Shown piece by piece: positions 32,778-41,489 of a stretch of DNA of 64,000 nucleotides. The notes beneath the pieces were generated by a model. That model did not search any database. It had not been told where the DNA came from and saw only the letters and a list, made by a program, of their open reading frames with translations. The stretch lies in assembly GCF_003336675.1 (NCBI RefSeq), contig NZ_QPII01000001.1:1-64000 (forward strand), in the 5' to 3' direction. Made by a program: the position numbers and the translations under genes. Each line of letters opens with the position of its first letter. The stretch's first letter is position 1. The DNA comes from Billgrantia montanilacus (lineage in GTDB: Bacteria > Pseudomonadota > Gammaproteobacteria > Pseudomonadales > Halomonadaceae).

Positions 32778-34172
32778 TCAGGCCTGGCCTTCCAGCACCG
32801 CATAGTAGGCGGGTTGCAGCATGCGATCCTTCATGACCCAGGCCGCCCACGACTCGTCCTTGGGATCGATGAAGGGGAAGGAGGGCAGGAAGTCGAAGTT
32901 GTTGTCGTAGCCGAACTCCACCAGCATCGCCATGCCGATACCGGTGATCATCGGGCAGGAGGTATAGCCGTTATGGCGGGCCAGCAGCGGCTGCCCCTGA
33001 ATCTGGGCCAGCAGGTTGGCTTCCACCACAGGGGCCTGGGCCTTGACGCTGGCGGCGGTCTTGTTGATCGGCGCACCGATCACATCGCCGATGCCGAACA
33101 CTTCCGGATAGCGGTTGTGCTGCAGGGTATGGATGTCCACATCCAACCACTCACCGCGGAAGGGACCATCCTGTGCGATCAGGTCGCTGGCCTTCACGAA
33201 GTCCGGCGCGCTCATCGGCGGTACCACGTGAATGAAATCGTAGCCGGTGACAACCCTACGCTCCCCTTCGCGGGAGAATTCCGACTCGCGCAGCTGATGG
33301 TGCGAGGTGAACTCGCTGTCCGGCCCGACGAAGGTGAACTCGGCTTCCCGCGCCTGTGGGTCGATGGCGGAGAGCCGGTAATGATGGCGGCGGGTCACGC
33401 CCTGGTCGTCGAAGCGCTGCTTGACGAAGTCGTTGATGTAGGGCTGCGAGAAGAGTCCCAGCCCCGGAGCCATGAACTCGACCTGGAAGTCGTCGCGATG
33501 GCCGGTCGCCTCGAGGCGAGAGAGAGTAGTGAAGGTCATCTTCAAGGGGGCGCCTGCGCACTTCACCGGCGTGGGGGCTGCAGTGAAGATTCCCTTGCCG
33601 CTGCCCTGGGCGATCCAGGCGTCGATGGCGTCGCGGGTGCGTGTGGCCCCCTCGATGCTGGCATAGACGCTGCCGATGCCGTGGCTGCCGACCAGGTCGG
33701 ACGACATGCCGTCGATCAGGTGGTAGTTGAGCTGCAGGCCGGTGGCCACGACCAGGTAGTCATAGTCGATCCAGGAGCCATCCCCCAGCTCGACCCGGCG
33801 GTTGACCGCATCGATGCTGTCGGCGGGCTGGCGAACCCAGTCGACCCCTGTGGGAATGAAGCGTGAATTCGGCTGCATGGTCTTTTCGGGCTTCCATACG
33901 CCTGAGGCGACCAGTGTCCAGCCGGGCTGGTAGTGGTGTACCTCCCGTGGCTCGACCAGGGTGATACGAGCCCCGTCGAGTTGGTGCGACAGCCGGTTGG
34001 CCATGGCCATGCCGCTGGCCCCACCACCGATGATGACGATGCGCGCATCAGTTGACAGAGGCCTGGCTTGCAGGCCTGAGGAATAGAGCAGGCCTGCAGC
34101 ACCGGCACCAGCGCTCCACCTGAGGAACTGGCGCCGATCCAGGCGTGATGGATCGAAGTTATGTCGGGACAT
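32778..34172 (-). CDS. Tat-exported sulfide:quinone-oxidoreductase-like flavoprotein
   Basis: 464 residues from the ATG at 34172 (AGGAGA upstream). A twin-arginine signal, LDRRQFLRWSAGAGAAGLL (Arg pair about 13-14), precedes an FAD-binding IVIIGGGASGMAMANRL and a second motif VVATGL. The two redox cysteines characteristic of sulfide:quinone oxidoreductases are in TPVKCAGAPLK and NGYTSCPMITG, in the same contexts as in the mitochondrial-type SQR. It should oxidise sulfide in the periplasm and reduce quinone. Tat export of an SQR-type enzyme is notable, since many act from the membrane without a signal. Cotranscribed with the small membrane protein downstream. Confidence 0.85.
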   Translation of the reverse strand: MSRHNFDPSRLDRRQFLRWSAGAGAAGLLYSSGLQARPLSTDARIVIIGGGASGMAMANRLSHQLDGARITLVEPREVHHYQPGWTLVASGVWKPEKTMQPNSRFIPTGVDWVRQPADSIDAVNRRVELGDGSWIDYDYLVVATGLQLNYHLIDGMSSDLVGSHGIGSVYASIEGATRTRDAIDAWIAQGSGKGIFTAAPTPVKCAGAPLKMTFTTLSRLEATGHRDDFQVEFMAPGLGLFSQPYINDFVKQRFDDQGVTRRHHYRLSAIDPQAREAEFTFVGPDSEFTSHHQLRESEFSREGERRVVTGYDFIHVVPPMSAPDFVKASDLIAQDGPFRGEWLDVDIHTLQHNRYPEVFGIGDVIGAPINKTAASVKAQAPVVEANLLAQIQGQPLLARHNGYTSCPMITGIGMAMLVEFGYDNNFDFLPSFPFIDPKDESWAAWVMKDRMLQPAYYAVLEGQA

Positions 34173-34205
34173 GGGCGGCGAGTCTCCTGCGGGAATGGAT
34201 AATAT

Positions 34206-34223
34206 AGTTATATGCTTATAACT
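34206..34223. promoter_or_regulatory. AT-rich palindrome, likely operator of the SQR-like operon
   Basis: AGTTATA (34206-34212) and TATAACT (34217-34223) form a perfect dyad around TGCT, 34 bases before the SQR-like start. AT-rich dyads of this kind are bound by ArsR-family sulfide or persulfide sensors (BigR/SqrR type), but no such regulator is in the window. Confidence 0.5.
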
Positions 34224-34266
34224 TATTCCATTTTCGGATTCGCCGCCTCCGGTTTTCTGCGTCAAG

Positions 34267-34280
34267 TTGACGCAGATCAA
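34267..34280. promoter_or_regulatory. Anr/Fnr-like box upstream of the SQR-like operon
   Basis: TTGACGCAGATCAA matches TTGAT-N4-ATCAA at nine of ten positions. Its centre is about 100 bases before the start codon. It overlaps a second perfect dyad, CTGCGTCAA-G-TTGACGCAG (34257-34275), so a different dimeric regulator is an alternative. The 13-base core recurs at 3298-3310. Confidence 0.5.
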
Positions 34281-34293
34281 CTAAAGTTAGTGG

Positions 34294-35367
34294 TTATTCA
34301 GCCAAGCGCTGGGCAATGGCTTGACCCAGGGTCTCCGTGGTTCCCTGACCGCGGATATCTGGGGTCAGCAGGCTGGCGTCGCCTTCGGCCAGTACCGCTT
34401 CGAAGGCATCGACGATGGCCTTGGCGGCCTCGGCGTGACCCAGGTGCTCGAGCATCATCGCCCCGGACCAGATCTGGCCGATGGGGTTGGCGATACCCTT
34501 GCCGGCGATGTCCGGAGCGCTGCCGTGGACCGGTTCGAACAGGCTGGGGAACCTGCCTTCGGGGTTGATGTTGGCCGAGGGGGCCACGCCGATGGTGCCG
34601 GTGCAGGCCGGGCCCAGGTCGGAGAGGATGTCGCCGAACAGGTTGCTGCCCACCACCACGTCGAACCAGTCGGGATGCAGGACGAAATTGGCGGTCAGGA
34701 TATCGATGTGAAACTTGTCGACGCTGACGTCCGAATAGTTGCCGGACATGGCTTCCACGCGTTCGTCCCACCAGGGCATGGTGATGGCGATGCCGTTGGA
34801 CTTGGTGGCCGAGGTGAGCTTCTTCCGCGGGCGGCTCTGGGCCAGGTCGAAGGCGTACTTCAGCACCCGGTCCACACCGTGGCGGCTCATCACCGTCTCC
34901 TGGATCACCACCTCACGGTCGGTGCCCTCGAACATCTTGCCGCCGACGCTGGAGTACTCGCCCTCGGTGTTCTCGCGCACCACGTAGAAGTCGATGTCGC
35001 CGGGTTTGCGGTCGGCAAGGGGGCTCTTGATACCGGGCAGTAGCTTGCAGGGGCGCAGGTTGATGTACTGGTCGAACTGACGGCGGAACTGCAGCAGCGA
35101 CCCCCAGAGAGAGACATGGTCCGGTACGGTGTCAGGCCAGCCCACGGCGCCGTAGAAGATGGCGTCGAAATCCTTGAGCTGGTCGAACCAGTCGTCGGGC
35201 ATCATCTGGCCGTGCTTCGCGTAGTAGTCGCAGCAGGCGAAATCGAAATGTTCGAAAGCCAGGTCGATGCCGAATTTCTTGGCGGCGGCTTCCAGGGCTC
35301 GCAGGCCTTCGGGCATCACTTCGGTTCCGATGCCATCACCGGGGATGACGGCGATACGCTGGGTCAT
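34294..35367 (-). CDS. dmlA: D-malate / tartrate dehydrogenase (decarboxylating)
   Basis: 357 residues of the isocitrate/isopropylmalate dehydrogenase fold. IAVIPGDGIGTEVMPEG opens the protein, the loop LRPCKLLPGIKSPL carries substrate Arg/Lys, VVRENTEGEYSSVGG and the metal Asp region GSNLFGDILSDLGP follow, and HGSAPDIAGKGIANPIG binds NAD. These details match DmlA/TtuC, which oxidises D-malate to pyruvate and CO2 and also acts on tartrate. It is 10 bases downstream of the alpha/beta hydrolase gene in the same operon, opposite a LysR regulator of DmlR type. Confidence 0.9.
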   Translation of the reverse strand: MTQRIAVIPGDGIGTEVMPEGLRALEAAAKKFGIDLAFEHFDFACCDYYAKHGQMMPDDWFDQLKDFDAIFYGAVGWPDTVPDHVSLWGSLLQFRRQFDQYINLRPCKLLPGIKSPLADRKPGDIDFYVVRENTEGEYSSVGGKMFEGTDREVVIQETVMSRHGVDRVLKYAFDLAQSRPRKKLTSATKSNGIAITMPWWDERVEAMSGNYSDVSVDKFHIDILTANFVLHPDWFDVVVGSNLFGDILSDLGPACTGTIGVAPSANINPEGRFPSLFEPVHGSAPDIAGKGIANPIGQIWSGAMMLEHLGHAEAAKAIVDAFEAVLAEGDASLLTPDIRGQGTTETLGQAIAQRLAE

Positions 35368-35377
35368 GGTCAGTTCC

Positions 35378-36259
35378 TCATGCGGTTTTCATGAATTGAA
35401 GGATATGGTCGTGCAGCGCACTCGGCGCTTCCTCGGGAATATAGTGGCCACAGGGCAGGGCCTCGCCGTCGACCCGTTCGGCGACGGCGCGCCACTCCGC
35501 CAGCGGGTCGAAACAGCGCTCGATGATGCCGTGTTGCCCCCATAGCACCCTCACGGGGCAGGCGATGCGGCGCCCGGCCTCGCGGTCGGCGCTGTCATGT
35601 TCCAGGTCGATGGTATTCGAGGCACGATAGTCCTCGCACAGTGCATGGGCGGCTCCCGGCTGGGCCAGGCACCGCTGGTACTCGACGATGGCGGCCGGGT
35701 CGAAGGCATCGAGGTTGGCGTGACGTCCGCCCATGGTGCGTGTGATGTAGTCGGCCGGGGACGCCTCGATCAGTGTTTCGGGCAACGGTGCCGGCTGGAT
35801 CAGGAAGAACCAATGGAAGTAGGCGGTGGCGAAGGTACGGTCGGTCTTCTCGTACATTGCCAGGGTGGGAGCGATATCCAGCAGCATCAGTTTCTCCACC
35901 GCCTCAGGGTGGTCCATGGCCAGGCGGTGGGCCACCCGTCCGCCCCGGTCGTGGCCACAGAGCAGGAAGCGTTCGAAGCCCAGTTCGTGCATTACCGCGA
36001 CCTGGTCGGCGGCCATGGCCCGTTTGCTGTAGTTGGCGTGATCCGGCTCGCCGGGAGGCTTGGAGGCATCGCCGTAGCCACGCAGGTCGGTTGCCACCAC
36101 CGTGAAGTGGCGTGCCAGCGACTCGGCCAGGCGATGCCAGATCAGATGGGTCTGGGGGTGGCCGTGAAGCAGCAACAACGGTGGCCCCGATCCGCCAATG
36201 AGACCGGGTATGCGGATACCGTTATTGTCGATCGAGAATGATCGATACTGCTCGAACAT
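35378..36259 (-). CDS. Fluoroacetate/haloacetate-dehalogenase-like alpha/beta hydrolase
   Basis: 293 residues from the ATG at 36259 (AGGAG seven bases upstream). The match to fluoroacetate dehalogenases extends to the active site: HGHPQTHLIWHRLA, nucleophile and carboxylate-binding arginines in GHDRGGRVAHRLAMDHP, halide-binding His-Trp in YFHWFFLIQPAPLPE, CEDYRA, and the catalytic His in CGHYIPEEAP. These enzymes replace the halogen of 2-haloacids by hydroxyl using an Asp ester intermediate. Epoxide hydrolases of the same fold are the main alternative. Coupling to D-malate dehydrogenase suggests a substrate whose hydrolysis yields a hydroxyacid. Confidence 0.78.
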   Translation of the reverse strand: MFEQYRSFSIDNNGIRIPGLIGGSGPPLLLLHGHPQTHLIWHRLAESLARHFTVVATDLRGYGDASKPPGEPDHANYSKRAMAADQVAVMHELGFERFLLCGHDRGGRVAHRLAMDHPEAVEKLMLLDIAPTLAMYEKTDRTFATAYFHWFFLIQPAPLPETLIEASPADYITRTMGGRHANLDAFDPAAIVEYQRCLAQPGAAHALCEDYRASNTIDLEHDSADREAGRRIACPVRVLWGQHGIIERCFDPLAEWRAVAERVDGEALPCGHYIPEEAPSALHDHILQFMKTA

Positions 36260-36385
36260 GGCGGTGCTCCTGTCTGATCGATTCAAGCGAACACGATTCA
36301 GGATGGTGAGGAGAGTGTAGTCATTGGCAGGAAAGGGATAATCAGGCTCAATGGCAATATATTGTTGAATTTAGGTGTAGAAAGC

Positions 36386-37306
36386 ATGGCGCAGCTCGAC
36401 GATCTCGCCTTCTTCCGGCAGCTGGCTCGCGCCGGTAGCCTTACCGCCACGGCCAGGGAACTCGGGCTGTCCCTGTCGGCGGTCAGCAAGCGCCTCAAGG
36501 TGCTGGAGGCGCGTCTCGGCGTGGAGCTGGCCAGCCGCACCACGCGTCGCCTCTCGCTGACGGCGGAAGGCGAGCGCTACCTGGCGCGGGGGTCGGCAAT
36601 CCTGGAGGAGCTTGTCGAGCTGGAAGAGGCCCTGGGCGAGCAACAGGCGGCGCTGTCCGGGCCGCTGCGGGTCAATGCCACCTTCGGCTTCGGCCGCCAC
36701 CACGTGGCACCGCTGCTCTCGGCCTTCTGCACCCGGCACCCCGGGGTCGAGGGTGTGCTCGAGCTGAGCAACTATCCGCTGAGCCTCGGCGACCAGGGGT
36801 TCGATATCGGCATACGCGTGGGCGAGCCACCCGATTCGCGCCTGGTCGCTCGGCGGATCCTCGCCAACCGCCGCGTGCTGTGCGCCGCACCCGCCTATGT
36901 GTCGCGCATGGCGTCGCTCGCCTCGTTGAACGACCTGACGGCCCACCCCTGCCTGGTCCTGCGCGAAAACGAGAGCGACTACGCGGTGTGGCGGTTCTGC
37001 CGCCGTGGTGGCGATGTCGAGCAGGCGGTCAAGGTGGCGGGGCCGCTGGCCAGCAATGATGGCGAGGTGATCGTGGGGCTGGCGCTGGATGGTCATGGGA
37101 TCGCGCTGCGCTCCTGGTGGGATGTTCACGAGCACCTGGCAAGGGGGAGCCTGATCGAGCTGCTCCCCGAATGGCAAGGGGTTCGGGCCGATTTTCATGC
37201 CGTCTACCAACAGCGACGCCATGTGCCGGCGCGCATTCGTGCCTTCGTCGACTTCCTCGAGCGAGAGATGCCGGGCAGGGTGCCGGCCATGGCGAGAGGA
37301 GCCTGA
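36386..37306 (+). CDS. LysR-family regulator (DmlR-like), divergent from hydrolase-dmlA
   Basis: 306 residues. The ATG at 36386 is preferred over an in-frame TTG 24 bases earlier. DNA-binding domain: DDLAFFRQLARAGSLTATARELGLSLSAVSKRL (about 4-35). The effector domain includes FDIGIRVGEPPDSRLVARRI, typical of the DmlR/AaeR branch. It is transcribed away from the hydrolase-dmlA operon across a 126-base AT-rich gap, the usual arrangement for a LysR activator of that operon. Confidence 0.87.
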   Translation: MAQLDDLAFFRQLARAGSLTATARELGLSLSAVSKRLKVLEARLGVELASRTTRRLSLTAEGERYLARGSAILEELVELEEALGEQQAALSGPLRVNATFGFGRHHVAPLLSAFCTRHPGVEGVLELSNYPLSLGDQGFDIGIRVGEPPDSRLVARRILANRRVLCAAPAYVSRMASLASLNDLTAHPCLVLRENESDYAVWRFCRRGGDVEQAVKVAGPLASNDGEVIVGLALDGHGIALRSWWDVHEHLARGSLIELLPEWQGVRADFHAVYQQRRHVPARIRAFVDFLEREMPGRVPAMARGA

Positions 37307-37318
37307 TAGGCGGCGCAT

Positions 37319-38008
37319 TCAGCCTCGGTGACGGCGCCGCTGGCGGGCATCGGCATAGCGCTTGAGGCCGTACAGCAAGGCCAGGCCCGCGATGATGCCA
37401 GCCCCTGCCCAGGCGAGCTCCTGACGATCATCGGCGGAGAGCAGTGAGCCGAGCTGACTGCTGAGCAGAATGATGCCGGCCAGCCCTGGCGTGGCACCGA
37501 TCAGGGTCCCCAGCAGGTAGTCGCGAAAACGGATGTGAAAGGCGCCGGCGAGCAGATTGGTCAGCGTGTACGGCGCCAGGGGCAAGAGATTGAGCAGGGT
37601 GATGGTGCGCACGCCTCGCCCGGCCAGGTATCGCGAAAGCCCCAGCAGACGCTTTCCGCCGTAGCGCAACAGGGCATCGCGCCCTAGCCAGCGCCCCAGC
37701 CAGAACGTGGCAATCGCACCCAGGAGCGTACCGATGAACGAATAGACGAATCCCCATACCGGGCCGAAGATCAGGCCTGCCAGTACCACCAGCACGCTGA
37801 GCGGGAAAAGGACCAGCGAGGCGGCCACGAAGACCGCGACCACCACGGCACCGGCCCAGGGCTGGTCGCCCCAGGCCAACGAACCCTGCAACAGGGCGAA
37901 CAGGGTGTTGGCATCGAACAGGTCGCGTGCAGCCAGCCATTGCCACAGCAGCCCCAGCGGGACGAGGACCGCAAGAGAAGCGAGGATGATGAGGGCCGAA
38001 CGCGGCAT
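37319..38008 (-). CDS. TVP38/TMEM64 (VTT-domain, DedA-like) membrane protein
   Basis: 229 residues with about six transmembrane helices. The core VLAGLIFGPVWGFVYSF, TLLGAIATFWLGRWLGRD and LLPLAPYTLTNLLAG are the VTT/SNARE-associated signature with conserved Gly, Phe and Arg. Members are related to DedA lipid-carrier flippases. The exact substrate here is unknown. It is convergent with the LysR gene, 12 bases apart, and lies 80 bases from the LacI stop on its other side. Confidence 0.82.
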   Translation of the reverse strand: MPRSALIILASLAVLVPLGLLWQWLAARDLFDANTLFALLQGSLAWGDQPWAGAVVVAVFVAASLVLFPLSVLVVLAGLIFGPVWGFVYSFIGTLLGAIATFWLGRWLGRDALLRYGGKRLLGLSRYLAGRGVRTITLLNLLPLAPYTLTNLLAGAFHIRFRDYLLGTLIGATPGLAGIILLSSQLGSLLSADDRQELAWAGAGIIAGLALLYGLKRYADARQRRRHRG

Positions 38009-38089
38009 CGTTGCGATCTGCGCAGGAGTAAGGCTAAAGCATAGGTGGCTCGCGCCGGGAGGCCAAATGGTTCGGCTGGCGGCGGTGCC

Positions 38090-39121
38090 TCAGGTACTGC
38101 CACCGACCAGCAGCTCGAAGCCCACGTCGTGGCGCCGACGCGTCACCCGCTTGGCGTCGAGTCGTTTCAACACCTCCTCTGCCGCCAGCCTGCCCATGTT
38201 TTCCCGAGGGGAGCGGATAGTGGTCAGCCGCGGGGTGACATGCTGGCCCAGGGGCAGTCCGTTGAAGCCGGCGATGGCGATGTCGCCCGGTATGGTCATG
38301 CCTAGCCGCTGGGCCCTCAGCAGTGCGCCGGTGGCCAGGTCGTCGTTGGCGAAATGGATGGCATCGGCGCTTGGATACCGCGACAGCACACGCTCGAGCC
38401 CGGTGGCACCGGCATCCAGGCTGCCCAGCTGGTCCAGCTCGATCATCGGTGCCTCCAGCCCTGCGGCATGCAGCACCTCGCGATGACCCTCGAAGCGCAT
38501 CCTGGCCCGGTAGTCCCGGTCAAGACAGGCGCCCACATAGACGACGGACCGGTATTGCTGCGCCAGCAGGTGCCTTGCCATGCAGCGCCCGGCTTCGTGA
38601 TGATCCAGGCCCACATTCAGGTCGAGGGCGTCACCCAGTTCCATCACCTCCATGATCGGCTTGTCCCAGTGGGTCAGCAGGCTGCGGCACGCTTCGCTGT
38701 GGCGCAGGCCGGCGGTGACCAGCGCCGAGCAGGACCAGCCGAGGAAGGTGCGAATCAGCTGGTATTCACGCTCGATGTCGTAGTCGGTGTTGCCGAGCAG
38801 GATCTGATAGCCCTCGCGCTCGAAGGTCTCCTGGAGCCCATGGATGACCTCGATGAAGACGGCGTTGGCCAGTGACGGCACGATCACCGCAATAAAGCGC
38901 GAGCGAGCCGAGGCGAGGCTGCCGGCCACCAGGTTAGGCACATAGCCGAGTCGCTCGACGGTGGCGAGGACCTTGATTCGGGTGGCGGCATTGACGCGTT
39001 CGGGGGCGTTCAGCGCTCGCGATACCGTAATCGCCGAGACGCCGGCGGCATCCGCCACCTGCTGCAGGGTGGGTTGTTCCGAGCCGCGCCGGCGGCGTGT
39101 CGACTTTCGCTTGTCCGACAT
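38090..39121 (-). CDS. LacI-family repressor of the tetronate operon
   Basis: 343 residues from the ATG at 39121 (AAGGAG nine bases upstream). A basic tail, then helix-turn-helix TLQQVADAAGVSAITVSRAL and hinge YVPNLVAGSLAS, then a periplasmic-binding-protein-like effector domain (VIVPSLANAVFIEV; FANDDLATGALL; GFNGLPLG). It resembles the GntR (gluconate repressor) branch, fitting a sugar-acid inducer. It is divergent from the threonate/erythronate operon, and two abutting 14-base operators lie in between. Derepression by threonate, erythronate or a phosphorylated intermediate is the likely mode. Confidence 0.9.
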   Translation of the reverse strand: MSDKRKSTRRRRGSEQPTLQQVADAAGVSAITVSRALNAPERVNAATRIKVLATVERLGYVPNLVAGSLASARSRFIAVIVPSLANAVFIEVIHGLQETFEREGYQILLGNTDYDIEREYQLIRTFLGWSCSALVTAGLRHSEACRSLLTHWDKPIMEVMELGDALDLNVGLDHHEAGRCMARHLLAQQYRSVVYVGACLDRDYRARMRFEGHREVLHAAGLEAPMIELDQLGSLDAGATGLERVLSRYPSADAIHFANDDLATGALLRAQRLGMTIPGDIAIAGFNGLPLGQHVTPRLTTIRSPRENMGRLAAEEVLKRLDAKRVTRRRHDVGFELLVGGST

Positions 39122-39176
39122 TAGTCGTACTCCTTGGCACTTCACTTGCTGCTGCACTGGCGATCATCTAAAACTA

Positions 39177-39204
39177 TGTTAGCGCTAACATGGTAGCGCT
39201 AACA
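39177..39204. promoter_or_regulatory. Two abutting 14-base LacI-type operators
   Basis: TGTTAGCGCTAACA (39177-39190) is a perfect palindrome, directly followed by TGGTAGCGCTAACA (39191-39204) with one changed base. The CG-centred dyad is typical of LacI-family sites. They lie between the repressor start (39121) and ltnD (39241), overlapping the probable promoter. Confidence 0.85.
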
Positions 39205-39240
39205 CGATGGCGCTGACAGCAACCGGACAGGAGGCGACAG

Positions 39241-40176
39241 GTGAACGACAAGTCGGCAGGCGGATCACGAGTCGGTGTCATTGGGCTCGGGGCCATGGGC
39301 ATGGGAGTGGCGCTGACCCTTCTGGAAAAGGGGAGCGCTGTCATCGGCTGCGATGTGAGCGAGCCGGCGCGTCAGCGCTTCGAGTCGAGCGGTGGCCTTG
39401 GCGTTGCGACGCCCGCCGAACTGGCCGAGCGCTGCGATGTGGTGCTGGTGGTCGTGGTCAATGCGGACCAGGTCGAGCAGGTTCTGTTCGGTGAGCAGGG
39501 GCTGGTGGGCCGCATGGCACCGGGGGGCCTGGTGATCCAGTGTGCCACCGTGGCGCCAAGCGTGGCTCGCCGGCTGGGCGAGCGCCTGGCGGCCGAGGGA
39601 CTCGAGATGCTCGATGCACCGATCAGCGGTGGCGCGGTCAAGGCCCGCTCCGGTCAGCTCTCGGTCATGGCGTCGGGGTCCGCAGCGGCATTCGCCAAGG
39701 CCGAGCCGGTGCTCGAGGCCGTGGCGGCTACTGTCTACCGCCTGGGCGATGCACCGGGGGTCGGCTCCAGCATGAAACTGGTCAACCAGCTGCTGGCCGG
39801 CGTCCATATCGCCGCGGCGGCGGAGGCCGTGGCCCTGGGAATTCGCATGGGGCTCGACCCCGAGACCGTTCACGAGGTCATCACCCACTCGGCGGGCAAT
39901 TCCTGGATGTTCGAGAATCGCGTGCCGCACATCCTGGCCGGCGACTATACCCCGCTGTCGGCCGTCGACATCTTCGTCAAGGATCTCAACATCGTTCATG
40001 ACACGGGCCGTGAGCTGGCCATGGCGACACCGGTGGCGGCCAGCGCCCTGCAGCAGTTCACCGCTGCCAAGGGGGCCGGCTTCGGGCGGGAGGACGATGC
40101 GGCGGTGATCAAGGTGTACCAGCGGCTGTCGGGCATCACCCTGCCCGGGGCGGCCGGCGAAGCGGAGGAGAGCTGA
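39241..40176 (+). CDS. ltnD: L-threonate dehydrogenase
   Basis: 311 residues from a GTG at 39241 placed six bases after AGGAGG. A beta-hydroxyacid dehydrogenase: GVIGLGAMGMGVALTL (NAD site), DAPISGGAVKARSGQL (substrate loop), GSSMKLVNQLLAG (catalytic Lys) and VDIFVKDLNIV. With OtnI, OtnK and OtnC encoded next, it is assigned to LtnD, which oxidises L-threonate at C2 to the 2-oxo-tetronate. First gene after the double LacI operator; it is followed by otnK after two bases. Confidence 0.88.
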   Translation: MNDKSAGGSRVGVIGLGAMGMGVALTLLEKGSAVIGCDVSEPARQRFESSGGLGVATPAELAERCDVVLVVVVNADQVEQVLFGEQGLVGRMAPGGLVIQCATVAPSVARRLGERLAAEGLEMLDAPISGGAVKARSGQLSVMASGSAAAFAKAEPVLEAVAATVYRLGDAPGVGSSMKLVNQLLAGVHIAAAAEAVALGIRMGLDPETVHEVITHSAGNSWMFENRVPHILAGDYTPLSAVDIFVKDLNIVHDTGRELAMATPVAASALQQFTAAKGAGFGREDDAAVIKVYQRLSGITLPGAAGEAEES

Positions 40177-40178
40177 CC

Positions 40179-41489
40179 GTGGCTATCGTGCTGGGCGCCA
40201 TCGCCGACGACTTCACCGGGGCCACCGACCTGGCCAACAACCTGGTGCGCGGCGGCATGCGCTGCGTGCAGCTGAACGGTGTACCCGAACTTCCGCTCGA
40301 AGCGCTGGTGGATACCTCCCGGGGCGTCGATGCCGTCGTCATCGCCTTGAAGTCCCGCTCCTGCCCGGCCGACAAGGCCGTCGCCGACTCGCTGGCGGCG
40401 CTGGCGTGGCTCCAGGCCGAGGGGGTGCGACAGCTCTTCTTCAAGTACTGCTCCACCTTCGACTCCACCGATGAGGGCAACATCGGCCCGGTCAGCGATG
40501 CCCTGGCCGAGCGACTCGGCGCTTGCCAGACGGTGATGGTGCCGGCCTTTCCGGTCAACGGGCGAACGGTCTATCAGGGTCACCTGTTCGTCGGCGACCG
40601 GCTGCTCAACGAGTGCGGCATGCAGCACCACCCGCTCACCCCGATGCGCGATGCCGACCTGGTCCGGGTATTGGCGCGGCAGACTTCTCAGCCCGTCGGC
40701 CTGGTGCCGCGCTTGGTGATCGCACAGGGCAGCGAGGCGACCCGAAGACACCTCGGCGAGCTTTCACAGCAGGGCGTTAGCCGGGCGGTCTGCGACACCC
40801 TGGACGAAGGCGACCTGGCCACCCTGGCGGCTGCCGTGGTGGACTTTTCCCTGGTCACCGGCGGCTCCGGGCTGGGCCAGATGCTGCCGGCCCAGTATCG
40901 GCAGCGTGGCTGGCTCGATGAGCTGACAGACCCCGGGCAGCTGGCGCCCGCCTCGGGCAGTGCCCTGGTGCTGTCGGGGAGCTGTTCGACGGCAACGCTG
41001 GCCCAGGTCGATCACTTCCTGGCGCGACACCCCGGTTTCGCCCTGGACCCCCAGGCCCTGGCCGAGGGCGACGCCCACCTGGGCGAGGCGCTGGCCTTTG
41101 CCCGCCGGGCGCTGGCTGGCGGTGGCCCGGTGCTGCTCTACGCCTCTGCCGATGCCGATCGGGTCCGGCAGGCGCAACAGGCGCTGGGCGTGAAACGAGC
41201 CGGCGAGCTGGTCGAGGCGGCGCTGAGCACACTTGCCAGCAGCCTGGTCGCCGAAGGGGTAGGGCGGCTGGTGGTGGCAGGTGGCGAAACGGCCGGAGCG
41301 GTGGTCTCGGCCCTGGGAGTGCGCGCCATGCGCATCGGCGAGCAGATCGCCCCGGGTGTCCCCTGGACCCAGGCCACCCTGGCCGGGCGCGAGGCGCCGC
41401 TGTCACTGGCACTGAAGTCCGGGAACTTCGGCGACACCGACTTCTTCACCCGGGCCTTCGAGGTACTGACGACGGAGGGCGCTCCATGA
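40179..41489 (+). CDS. otnK: 3-oxo-tetronate kinase
   Basis: 436 residues, GTG start at 40179. DUF1537/four-carbon acid-sugar kinase family: N-terminal GAIADDFTGATDLANNLV, KYCSTFDSTDEGNIGPV (substrate) and C-terminal nucleotide region LVVAGGETAGAVVSALG. OtnK phosphorylates the 3-oxo-tetronate at O4 with ATP. The stop overlaps the ATG of otnC by four bases, indicating coupling. Strict order ltnD-otnK-otnC-otnI supports the assignment. Confidence 0.92.
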   Translation: MAIVLGAIADDFTGATDLANNLVRGGMRCVQLNGVPELPLEALVDTSRGVDAVVIALKSRSCPADKAVADSLAALAWLQAEGVRQLFFKYCSTFDSTDEGNIGPVSDALAERLGACQTVMVPAFPVNGRTVYQGHLFVGDRLLNECGMQHHPLTPMRDADLVRVLARQTSQPVGLVPRLVIAQGSEATRRHLGELSQQGVSRAVCDTLDEGDLATLAAAVVDFSLVTGGSGLGQMLPAQYRQRGWLDELTDPGQLAPASGSALVLSGSCSTATLAQVDHFLARHPGFALDPQALAEGDAHLGEALAFARRALAGGGPVLLYASADADRVRQAQQALGVKRAGELVEAALSTLASSLVAEGVGRLVVAGGETAGAVVSALGVRAMRIGEQIAPGVPWTQATLAGREAPLSLALKSGNFGDTDFFTRAFEVLTTEGAP

